NCBI RefSeq assembly: GCF_000003605.2
Contig: NW_003120434.1
Location: 28,396-40,022 of the forward strand
DNA from: Saccoglossus kowalevskii
Lineage: Eukaryota > Hemichordata > Enteropneusta > Harrimaniidae
Length of the DNA stretch: 11,627 nt
Direction: 5' to 3'
Shown here: positions 6,301 to 11,627 of the stretch, in pieces
How the letters are laid out: each line of letters begins with the position of its first letter
Numbering within the stretch: the first letter of the stretch is position 1
Made by a program: the position numbers and the translations under genes
Notes under the pieces: generated by a model
Databases searched by the model: none
Seen by the model: only the letters and a program-made list of their open reading frames with translations
What the model was told of the DNA's origin: nothing

Positions 6301-8581
6301 TGTGTTTTTGCGACTACAAATTCTTTGCACTACACACGGAGGGTATGGTGGACCTTTATCCCATGTATTTATCTTGGTTAATTGCCAAGTAAAAACAAAC
6401 GAACTTCATTATTTTTTTCTGGTGGCGCTTTCAAACGTGTTCTGTTCTCGGGGGCGGACATCCGGGCATTTTCACCGCCTGGCAGCCATCACGGTGAAAA
6501 CAAATGCCGAAAACTCTCAGAAAACGGTATTTTGAGATGGTTGTTGAGACTCCTCTGAATGTTGTAGAAAGATTACCCCTGCATGTGCAACATATATACA
6601 TTTGGTTGTTTAGGATTACTTTAGCTGTTTTCACCGGCTCTTCGACATGGTAGAAATACATGGTACAGTGGTACGTGTCTTAGCAACGTTGAAGGTTCTG
6701 CGACGTAGCACCACCCCCGTGATTATACATGTTCATATACACCACAATACAACTTGTGTTAAATTTAACTGAACAAATGAAATTCAGATTCTTGAATTGT
6801 TTTCCGTATCATATTTTATAACCTGACCAAAGACAAATGAAAACAATATATCATGCGTATGTGAGCATGCGCAATTGTGTCACACTCGATAGAACCATAG
6901 GAGTAACAATGGGCAGGGTCTATATTGCTGAGAAACATTTGATAGATAATTTGTCCAAATATCGCAACATTCCGAAAAGGCTTATGTCAAGATTTGATTG
7001 TTAAAAAGATTATGTTTGGTTATAAGACATACTTGTGTTTATGTGTCTTAAATACAGTGGCTTGTTAGGGCCATTCACTGTTTTTCGAATTTCTCATATT
7101 TTCACCTGTATTTTCCGATTTCATTCCGAATTTCTGACAATTTCACAAAAAAGCATTGGAATTGCCCAACCCACCGTAAAATATGTCACATTAACGCCGC
7201 CGGACTCTTTTTGAGTTTGCTGCAACTTGTTACATGTTTATTGCTTCCATATACATAACTAACATATGAATCGTTATGGTATTAATATCAAGTATTAATG
7301 TTTTTGTTTTTTTACCAAGGTTCATGTATTATTCACATTCCATGAACACACTGTACCTAGTATCTGAAAATATTAGTGATGACGCACTGTTTTTTTTTTT
7401 TTTTTTAATCTTGAATCAATCTTGATCAAACCAGACTTTGATTGAACTGTGGAGCTATTTAAAGCTTGTTGATTGTACATGACTCCGTGGCTGTATATAT
7501 GATCGAGCTTACACATTGATATTTCTTAGTTGTTAAAGTTTGTAATTTCGTTCAGAGACTCACATTTGTTATTAATACACAAGTGTACTTGTTATTGTGA
7601 GCCGCATAGTTTAAACCCCTGGACAAAATAAAGATGGCGTACTCAAATGGATACGATATGAAAACATGCCCAGCTATGCCACGTCGGATGCTAAGATAGG
7701 ATATTTTTTCAAAAACACTGTACTCTGACCAGCATACATGCAAAGTCAATGGATATATTGTCAGAACACGTAATTATTAAATATGTATGGTTCGATTTCT
7801 ATCTCTTAATCGCGACCTTTGTCGACTATGAAAAGACAATGTGAGAATATATCGCGTGATGATACTTCTCTACATCGTCATAGGAACGTCCGACGAGGTC
7901 GTACCCAGATAAGTGAGGTTCGTTGAACTCTGGTATGACTCATTGTTTTAAATCTTGCCAACAACCTACCACTACCCTAAGCCCATGCATATCATATATT
8001 CGGCCATTCATCAAGCTGAAAGACACGACAAATAACACTGACTCCCTAACACATGGACACATACGTAATATTTGTATGATACTATATTCGTATATCCGCA
8101 AATCCGGTGGTCTTTCGAGGAAAAAAAGCTCAACTAAGGTAAAAGTTAAGAAGATATTTCGACACCGACAAAAATATACAAGTTAAAATCGTCCACTAAA
8201 TAGTCGGAGTCAGGAGTCAATGTGTGAATCACGTGTTCTTGGTCTATTCAGCCAGCAGTTACATCATGCGACTTGATTATTAATATTATATATAAATTCC
8301 CGTCTTGCAATCTCAACCCAGCGTTTAATAACTTGCACAGCGATGATATATTCAAGCGTTGAGATTTATTTAATAGTTAAATATAGTAAGTAAGCACATT
8401 CGAATATAAACCCCAACTGTGACTGTTATATTGACGCTTTATAACTACGGACATGAAGAAGTTATTTTGAGTGAGTGTATCGCAGCGAATACCATTAGTT
8501 TGTGTGCTTGTAACATGCGAACACGTGTATATACTCACCTAAACCCAGGCATAGAAGCATAAATACAGCGCTGCACCTCAT
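205..8581 (-). CDS. Multi-saposin-domain secreted protein (prosaposin-like), 7 exons, partial at the C-terminus
   Basis: The gene model joins 8581-8539, 4666-4518, 4084-3962, 3741-3546, 2039-1833, 968-714 and 342-205 on the minus strand. All introns are GT-AG and their phases agree (1,0,0,1,0,0). If one base is discounted in exon 5, the product is at least 370 residues and continues beyond the left edge. The order is: signal peptide (about 1-17), saposin B domain 1 (cysteines 44, 47, 75, 86, 111, 117), coiled-coil linker (about 120-165), domain 2 (174, 177, 209, 220, 245, 251), charged linker (252-324), and domain 3 (329, 332, 360, then cut off). The third-to-fourth cysteine spacing is ten residues in domains 1 and 2, and exon 7 ends exactly ten residues after its third cysteine. 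Saposin B domains are four- to five-helix folds held by three disulfides that bind or disturb lipid membranes. N-glycosylation sequons NQT (61) and NRT (81) fit a secreted or lysosomal route. Orthology to prosaposin itself, rather than to another saposin-like family, is unproven. Confidence 0.82.
343..713 (-). other. Intron 6
   Basis: A 371-bp phase-0 intron between exons 6 and 7. It is AT-rich near 410-480, with a more GC-rich patch near 540-610. I see no exon, RNA gene or repeat in it. Confidence 0.75.
714..968 (-). CDS. Exon 6: end of saposin domain 2 and charged linker
   Basis: The exon has 85 codons (residues 240-324), phase 0 at both ends. The acceptor is TTGATACCAG|AAA and the donor CTATG|GTAAGA. 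Two further AGs lie 8 and 11 bases into the exon, but only the first acceptor keeps the frame. KPSSICPGIGSC supplies the fifth and sixth cysteines of domain 2. Next come a Tyr/Pro-rich stretch (YKPYYYPEIPEEG) and a Lys/Glu-rich helical linker with a 10-residue duplication, ESERLVKDIG then EPERLIENIQ. The linker leads into domain 3 in exon 7. The plus-strand ORF here is a shadow. Confidence 0.82.
781..840 (-). repeat. 30-bp in-frame duplication inside exon 6
   Basis: Two adjacent 30-bp units, 781-810 and 811-840, share 23 of 30 bases by eye. Each encodes ten residues of the linker between saposin domains 2 and 3. The unit is a multiple of three and both copies stay in frame. Confidence 0.75.
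969..1832 (-). other. Intron 5
   Basis: An 864-bp phase-0 intron that splits domain 2 just before its xPxxIC segment, the same relative place as intron 3 in domain 1. It holds a short A run near 1278 and a CACGTG E-box at 1796-1801. I see nothing else to annotate. Confidence 0.75.
1833..2039 (-). CDS. Exon 5: saposin domain 2 core, with an apparent 1-base frameshift
   Basis: The acceptor is ATCGCCTTTCAG|CT and the donor GGAGAG|GTAAGG. The first part reads VECFICDSVVEASVEIS, then DVCELLKGSMRAK. After that the frame runs into a TGA at 1863-1861. In the next frame the sequence continues CSSLVYRYIDDILDALEQGE, an excellent match to the rest of a saposin domain. The switch falls at AAAAA (T run at 1893-1897 on the plus strand). 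Ignoring one A restores ten residues between the third and fourth cysteines, exactly as in domain 1. This could be an assembly error, an allele-specific indel or an early pseudogene step. The second-to-third cysteine spacing is 31 residues, against 27 in domains 1 and 3. Confidence 0.82.
2208..2217. promoter_or_regulatory. CLEAR-like E-box in intron 4
   Basis: ATCACGTGAC differs by one base from GTCACGTGAC, the CLEAR element bound by TFEB/MITF factors at mammalian lysosomal genes. Its relevance to this gene is inferred from the saposin content. Confidence 0.3.
2524..2555. repeat. Perfect 11-bp inverted repeat at the minisatellite border
   Basis: GGTTCTCGTGT (2524-2534) and ACACGAGAACC (2545-2555) are exact reverse complements around a 10-base loop. 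The hairpin ends a base or two before minisatellite 1 begins. Confidence 0.8.
2557..3486. repeat. Minisatellite 1: about 44 copies of a 21-bp unit
   Basis: The unit has the core TAATCTGTGAGCACAAA on the plus strand followed by CTTG. I count 44 copies by eye. Common variants are GAACAC for GAGCAC, GACCAC (near 3200-3310), and CGTG for CTTG (mostly 3160-3400). One-base indels are frequent from about 2600 to 3060 and rare afterwards. Because 21 is a multiple of three and the minus-strand unit has no stop in any frame, long but meaningless ORFs arise there, with products such as FVLTDYK repeated. There are no unique spacers, so this is not a CRISPR array. It lies wholly inside intron 4. Confidence 0.95.
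3546..3741 (-). CDS. Exon 4: end of saposin domain 1 and coiled-coil linker
   Basis: The acceptor is TTCCTGCACAG|AG and the donor is TTCAA|GTAAGT. The exon holds 65 codons plus one base (residues 106-170). SPERICTRLGLC closes domain 1 with the fifth and sixth cysteines, the usual saposin ending of the form PxxICxxLGLC. The remaining 53 or so residues are charged and helical, with hydrophobic residues at heptad-like spacing (ELMKLDNEIAKLDQRF and onward to about residue 165). This looks like a coiled coil, which is not typical of the short linkers in vertebrate prosaposin. The last base A joins CT of exon 5 to make Thr. Confidence 0.87.
3742..3961 (-). other. Intron 3
   Basis: A 220-bp phase-0 intron just before the SPERIC segment of domain 1, with donor GTAATG and acceptor CCTGCACAG. 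I see nothing else in it. Confidence 0.8.
3962..4084 (-). CDS. Exon 3: second half of saposin domain 1
   Basis: The exon has 41 codons (residues 65-105) and is phase 0 at both ends. The acceptor, TTTTTTCATAG|GCC, has a good pyrimidine tract; the donor is CTG|GTAATG. It encodes the third cysteine in LMLERACEVTQ, sequon NRT (residue 81), and the fourth cysteine in AECKQFVDQHIDELF. This matches the saposin pattern of Cys, ten residues, Cys, then a helix of the form xxFVDxxIDxLF. It is followed directly by the xPxxIC segment in exon 4. Confidence 0.87.
4085..4517 (-). other. Intron 2
   Basis: A 433-bp phase-0 intron between the second and third cysteines of domain 1, with donor GTGGGT and acceptor TTTCATAG after a T run. 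I see no other feature. Confidence 0.8.
4518..4666 (-). CDS. Exon 2: N-terminal segment and first half of saposin domain 1
   Basis: The acceptor is TTTACACTCAG|CT and the donor is CTGAG|GTGGGT. The exon opens with the two bases that complete the split Ala codon, then has 49 codons (residues 16-64). A short propeptide rich in Val, Lys and Gly leads to CDTCLKVTHLIYDRV, the CxxC plus amphipathic helix that starts a saposin B domain. SNQTE at the end holds an N-glycosylation sequon at residue 61. Lys-rich spacing before the first cysteine could be a processing site, but there is no clear dibasic motif. Confidence 0.85.
4905..4926. repeat. 10-bp perfect palindromic hairpin
   Basis: ATAGTTTCTA (4905-4914) and TAGAAACTAT (4917-4926) are reverse complements separated by AA, within AT-rich intron 1. 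Confidence 0.7.
5450..5978. mobile_element. Candidate non-autonomous DNA element (MITE-like) with internal repeats
   Basis: TAGTCCCTGTT (5450-5460) and AACGGGGATTA (5968-5978) are inverted copies matching at 9 of 11 bases. Between them lie about two and a half degenerate units, marked by GAGATATTGCTCCGG (5546), GAGATATGGCCCTAG (5668) and AAGATATAGGTCCGG (5868). The first two are each followed by an AAAACAAAA and CATTTTGAAT block. A CACACGGACACACG-type simple repeat follows at 5889-5940. There is no transposase-like ORF. Terminal inverted repeats plus a tandem core occur in non-autonomous elements of invertebrates, but the family, exact ends and target-site duplication are not established. Confidence 0.45.
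5543..5900. repeat. Degenerate internal tandem repeat of the candidate element
   Basis: Unit starts near 5545, 5667 and 5868 give spacings of about 122 and 201 bp. The best-aligned parts are TTTGAACATAATCAGG with CATGTCAGAGATATGG (5641-5676) against TTTGAATGTAATTGGT with CATGTCTAAGATATAG (5840-5877). Unit length differs because AT-rich filler was gained or lost. Confidence 0.6.
6464..6636. repeat. CpG-rich block with three TTTTCACCG-type arms
   Basis: TTTTCACCG (6469-6477) pairs with CGGTGAAAA (6492-6500), and GGGCATT outside the first arm partly pairs with AAATGCC (6502-6508). A further copy, TGTTTTCACCG (6626-6636), is an exact 11-bp inverted match to CGGTGAAAACA (6492-6502). The segment 6435-6500 is richer in CpG than its surroundings. 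The function is unknown, and the ORFs crossing it on either strand show no domain. Confidence 0.55.
7390..7406. repeat. T17 homopolymer
   Basis: A run of 17 T on the plus strand (A17 on the sense strand of the gene), within intron 1. It may be the tail of a decayed retroposed copy, but no body is recognisable beside it. Confidence 0.9.
8522..8527. promoter_or_regulatory. CACGTG E-box beside the exon 1 donor
   Basis: A palindromic E-box lies about 11 bases into intron 1 and about 105 bases downstream of the predicted transcription start. A second copy is at 8230-8235. bHLH-Zip factors bind this core; use here is inferred. Confidence 0.3.
8539..8581 (-). CDS. Exon 1: start codon and signal peptide
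   Basis: The exon encodes 14 codons plus one base. It starts at ATG 8581-8579, which has A at -3 (context CACGATG). The residues MRCSAVFMLLCLGL form a short hydrophobic signal-peptide core. The donor is G|GTGAGT, with the intron starting at 8538. The last base G joins CT of exon 2 to make Ala, giving the sequence LGLASASP with an AxA-type signal peptidase site near residue 17. The phase-1 match to an exon 3.9 kb away, and the complete signal peptide this creates, are the main support. Without transcript data the link across such a long intron is an inference, though a strong one. Confidence 0.75.
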
Positions 8582-8630
8582 CGTGTCAGTCAGGCGAGAG
8601 ACAGGCAAGTACTGAACCTTGGACAAGTGT
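8582..8630 (-). promoter_or_regulatory. Predicted 5' untranslated region and initiator
   Basis: TTCACACTT around 8630 fits the initiator pattern YYANWYY, with A at 8630. It lies 28 bases downstream of the TATA-like box and gives a 5' UTR of about 49 bases before the ATG. This is predicted from sequence alone. Confidence 0.4.
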
Positions 8631-8650
8631 GAAAGAACAATACTAGTAAA

Positions 8651-8658
8651 TATTTTAT
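8651..8658 (-). promoter_or_regulatory. TATA-like box of the saposin gene
   Basis: ATAAAATA on the minus strand, within GATAAAATATTT. Its distance to the initiator-like site at 8630 is normal for a TATA promoter. The surroundings are AT-rich, so a chance match is possible. Confidence 0.4.
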
Positions 8659-8749
8659 CAGTTTTTGTACCGACCCTCTAGCTTAGATAAACATCCACTC
8701 AAAAAAGATGCATCAAATGATTATGTGAGTCCCTAGTCAACTGAAACTT

Positions 8750-9337
8750 TTGACAAGGCACAAGAAGAAGACAGGATTTAATTCTAAACATTTGACAAGG
8801 CACAAGAATAAGACAGGATTTAATTCTAAACATATGACAAGGCACAAGAAGAAGACAGAAGTTGATTATAAACATTTGACAAGGCACAAGAAGAAGACAG
8901 GAGTTAATTCTAAACATTTGACATGGCACAAGAAGAAGACAGGAGTTAATTCTAAACATTTGACATGGCACAAGAAGAAGACAGGAGTTAATTCTAAACA
9001 TTTGACATGGCACAAGAAGAAGACAGGAGTTAATTCTAAACATTTGACAAGGCACAAGAAGAAGACAGGAGTTAATTCTAAACTTTTGACATGGCACAAG
9101 AAGAAGACAGGAGTTAATTCTAAACTTTTGACATGGCACAAGAAGAAGACAGGAGTTAATTCTAAACATTTGACATGGCACAAGAAGAAGACAGGAGTTA
9201 ATTCTAAACATTTGACAAGGCACAAGAAGAAGACAGGAGTTAATTCTAAACTTTTGACATGGCACAAGAAGAAGACAGGAGTTAATTCTAAACATTTGAC
9301 AAGGCGCAAGAAAAAGACAGGAGTTAATTATTATTAC
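8750..9337. repeat. Minisatellite 2: 14 copies of a 42-bp unit
   Basis: The plus-strand unit runs TTGACATGGCACAAGAAGAA then GACAGGAGTTAATTCTAAACAT. Copies 4-13 are nearly identical, while copies 1-3 and 14 are the most diverged; a partial copy follows at about 9340-9352. Variable positions include ACAAGG/ACATGG and AACATTTG/AACTTTTG. As 42 is a multiple of three, long ORFs open on both strands (plus-strand product LTWHKKKTGVNSKH repeated; its first codon is TTG, not ATG). I regard these as by-products of the repeat. The array lies about 120 bp upstream of the predicted start of the saposin gene. Confidence 0.95.
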
Positions 9338-10372
9338 CTTTTGACATGGCATGTGAGCAGTAAGAAAACAAAAATCTCGAGATTCTAAAAAGAGTATGAT
9401 TTAAATCACTTGCACACAAATATTGGAGGCGCACTTGCTTTGGTTTTTCGCAATTGTAATTGTTTCTATGGCGAAAACTAACCTTGGTTTAGATTTAGTA
9501 ATTCTAATGAAAATCGGAGTCCGAGTTGTTCTCGATATGAGACCAATGTGACGTATGTGTACATCTTTATTTAATTGACGACCGCCATTATAAATCGTCA
9601 TGAGGAGTCTAATATTCAGAGACACCTAAAAATCAGATTCTTCACTTTTTCAGAGCCAAATAACTATAGCGCCATCAACGGTAATTCAATTAAATATGTC
9701 CCGACTCTCTAAAACACAGAATGTTAGGATTACCCATGCCCCAGGGTACACTTTCAGAGAACGGATACGTAACGCGCATTTTTTCAACGAAAATGGGAAA
9801 CACAATTCGAAAACGCGGGTCTGACCTTCGACAATTCGTCCTAACGTCATTTGATGATTTCCTGTGAAGTTGTTTTTACAAATTTAGCCCGATAATCAAG
9901 TTTTAGCCCAAATGCAAAACAATCCCCAGAATTGGATAGCACAAAATGTTTCCATGGTTTTACGGACGCTGAAGGTAATCTTTCAAATACAAGTATTCGA
10001 TTGGGCAATATAGTGGTGGTAGTCACATGACCTTTACTTTCCCGTTATGTACCCATGAGTAAACTAGATTCATACCTTTGATGATACATCACAATTGAGC
10101 ACGGAATGCCATATTTGGCAACCTTAATACCATCACTAACTGTCACAGTTCGGTTTGTAGCTATCGGTGGAGGGAGCTATTCTTGTCACTTCAGTGTGGA
10201 AAATACTCTTTCAAAAAAAAAGAATGTTTCATTTCATCTTCTCCAAAATAGTCGTGTTACAGAAGGCCATCGAATGTCAATAAGACGGCACCGAGCAAAG
10301 AATTCTAAAACCAATATTGGATGAAACTTTGAATTTCGGGTCACGTAACCTAAAAATGTCTACAAGCTCATG

Positions 10373-10399
10373 AATAAATCACTGAGCTATTGATTTATT
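10373..10399. repeat. 9-bp inverted repeat
   Basis: AATAAATCA (10373-10381) and TGATTTATT (10391-10399) pair around a 9-base loop. A second 6-bp pair, AGCTCA upstream and TGAGCT in the loop, overlaps it, so two alternative hairpins are possible. Confidence 0.6.
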
Positions 10400-11133
10400 T
10401 CGGAACTTTTGATCTGCTTTGTTCACTGGATTGATTAATACATCCTGACTTCGGTACTTCGAATCCCAATATAATTATATGTTTGGTCTAGTGTTCTTCA
10501 CCGAAAACATATGAATATACATGGAATACCTGTTGCTTGCTCACCTACAAACAAATTGCCAACCAGCCGGACCAAATAACTGGCTCATGAATATGCGTTA
10601 TTACTGCTACACATTGTGAAACCACCTGATTATGAAAATCCACTACGCTGTTTTATGGTGTGAAAAGCATAACAGTTATATTTTTGTAAAGTTACATGGT
10701 GAATTTAAAACAAATATTTATTCTTGACCCGTTGATTTAGAATTAAGATAAAGTTCGGTTTCTGGGCTAACAGTTAATACATGACTAACCCAAAGTGGAT
10801 CGACAAAGAAGCACATTGTGCCGGTGACGTGTAGACGAATACAACGTAAATTGTATGATGACCAGTCAGATTTACAGCTACACGTTGATAGGGCGAGTGT
10901 TTGTTGAATAACATATCTCAGTATTTTCATATAAACTTAAACACCAACCCATAATCTAGGATCAGGAAAGTTTCTTCTAATTAGATTGTGTAATCTGACA
11001 CCGGAAAATGTTAATTTATTTCCCGAAAGTTGACGTCATCGTACATGTGCTAAGCTTATTTTCAATCACTAAACACAGACTTGCTTGCACAAATTGCCAA
11101 AAAAGAGCAAACGAATTGAAAAAAAGCTTTGGG

Positions 11134-11152
11134 TATATATATATATATATAT
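11134..11152. repeat. (TA)n microsatellite
   Basis: Nineteen bases of alternating T and A. Confidence 0.9.
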
Positions 11153-11370
11153 GTATTCAATACCTGCCGGTACGTGCACAATTACGTCATCAATCTATCA
11201 TTTTAATGTAAATACATATAACGTATAATAACTGCCCGCAGCGTGGTATAGTTTATCAATCTTGCTAACTGAGTTCAACGTACTTTTAACGAAGATATAT
11301 GTGTTGACGACCTCATAGTGTTCTGGGTCACGCTATTGGTGAAATGCGATTAGCCACATAGCAACTGTTT

Positions 11371-11372
<2 letters not shown>

Positions 11373-11460
<88 letters not shown>
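11373..11460. repeat. (TG)44 microsatellite
   Basis: Eighty-eight bases of uninterrupted TG. Alternating purine-pyrimidine runs of this length can adopt Z-DNA. The Cys-Val and Thr-His ORFs across it are artefacts. Confidence 0.97.
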
Positions 11461-11462
<2 letters not shown>

Positions 11463-11476
11463 GGTGTAGACGTAGA

Positions 11477-11540
11477 AGTGGAGCCTGTAGACCAGACATA
11501 CACAAACAAAGTGGAGCCCTTTGTACAAGTGGAGCCCCAA
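11477..11540. repeat. Three spaced GTGGAGCC motifs beside the TG repeat
   Basis: GTGGAGCC occurs at 11479-11486, 11511-11518 and 11529-11536, each preceded by AA or CAA. The plus-strand frame reads VEP three times (VEPVDQ, VEPFVQ, VEPQIG) before a stop near 11576. There is no acceptor site or start codon outside the TG run, so a short decayed tandem repeat is more likely than an exon. Confidence 0.45.
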
Positions 11541-11627
11541 ATTGGTGGCACCTCAATGTTTCATAATTTATATTAATATTTAATCGAATTTAAGTCAGGT
11601 TTGCGAAGCTTAGGTTTAGTATCGGGG

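Larger units (their letters stand above)
4667..8538 (-). other. Intron 1
   Basis: A 3872-bp phase-1 intron between the signal-peptide exon and exon 2. It contains a short palindrome (4905-4926), a candidate non-autonomous transposon (5450-5978), a CpG-rich inverted-repeat block (6464-6636), a T17 run (7390-7406) and five CACGTG E-boxes (5032, 5797, 6082, 8230, 8522). A moderately GC-rich patch near 5137-5230 might be a diverged repeat, but I could not name it. The small ORFs here (for example near 6287, 7552 and 7923) have no recognisable domain. Confidence 0.7.
9353..11372. other. Intergenic region without a recognisable gene
   Basis: Several ORFs of about 70 codons occur (9401-9625 minus, 10106-10324 plus, 10718-10930 minus, 11008-11211 plus). 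None has a recognisable domain, splice-bounded structure or compositional support. The region holds a small overlapping inverted repeat (10373-10399) and a TA run (11134-11152). It may be the far upstream region of the saposin gene or the space before a gene to the right. Confidence 0.6.

Noticed and set aside
6431-6661. A 76-codon minus-strand ORF (and an 82-codon plus-strand ORF) over the CpG-rich block
   Set aside because: There is no recognisable domain; both lie in intron 1 and are broken by inverted repeats. A short first exon cannot be fully ruled out.
8699-9388. Long ORFs on both strands with 14-residue repeats (LTWHKKKTGVNSKH on plus, a Leu/Cys-rich product on minus)
   Set aside because: The 42-bp unit lacks stops in several frames at once. 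The plus ORF begins at a TTG and has no splice or domain support. A repeat-derived peptide cannot be excluded but is not supported.
10450-10475. Possible tRNA or tRNA-derived SINE, from a B-box-like TTCGAATCCC
   Set aside because: There is no A box at the right distance and no cloverleaf arms can be drawn.

Overview
The window looks like nuclear DNA of an invertebrate animal, possibly a lophotrochozoan such as a mollusc or brachiopod; the clade is an inference. It is AT-rich, has long introns with GT-AG borders, and carries minisatellites, microsatellites and degenerate interspersed repeats. There is no bacterial-style gene packing.

I find one convincing gene. It lies on the minus strand and fills roughly positions 1 to 8650. 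It encodes a secreted protein with several saposin-B domains (prosaposin-like). Seven coding exons can be placed by splice sites, matching reading phases and the saposin six-cysteine pattern: exon 1 (8539-8581, signal peptide), exon 2 (4518-4666), exon 3 (3962-4084), exon 4 (3546-3741), exon 5 (1833-2039), exon 6 (714-968) and exon 7 (205-342). The gene runs off the left edge within its third saposin domain. Most of the short ORFs on either strand are shadows of these exons or of the tandem repeats. Exon 5 carries an apparent 1-base frameshift at a run of five A (sense strand), the main oddity of the locus. A TATA-like box and an initiator-like site sit just upstream of exon 1.

The rest is non-coding. 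Intron 4 holds a 21-bp minisatellite of about 44 copies (2557-3486), with a perfect 11-bp hairpin at its low-coordinate border. Intron 1 (3.9 kb) holds a candidate non-autonomous transposon with degenerate terminal inverted repeats and an internally repeated core (about 5450-5978), plus a CpG-rich inverted-repeat block (6464-6636). A second minisatellite, with 14 copies of a 42-bp unit (8750-9337), lies about 120 bp upstream of the predicted transcription start. From 9350 to the right edge I find no gene, only a (TG)44 microsatellite and a few small repeats.

The gene model predicts a signal peptide followed by saposin domain 1, a coiled-coil linker, saposin domain 2, a charged linker with a 10-residue duplication, then saposin domain 3. 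In known prosaposins such chains are cleaved into small lipid-binding, membrane-active proteins in the lysosome or outside the cell. I see no evidence for a wholly new biological system. The items most worth checking are the exon 5 frameshift with its in-frame alternative donor, the coiled-coil linkers, the seven CACGTG E-boxes confined to this gene, and the two tandem arrays at regulatory positions.
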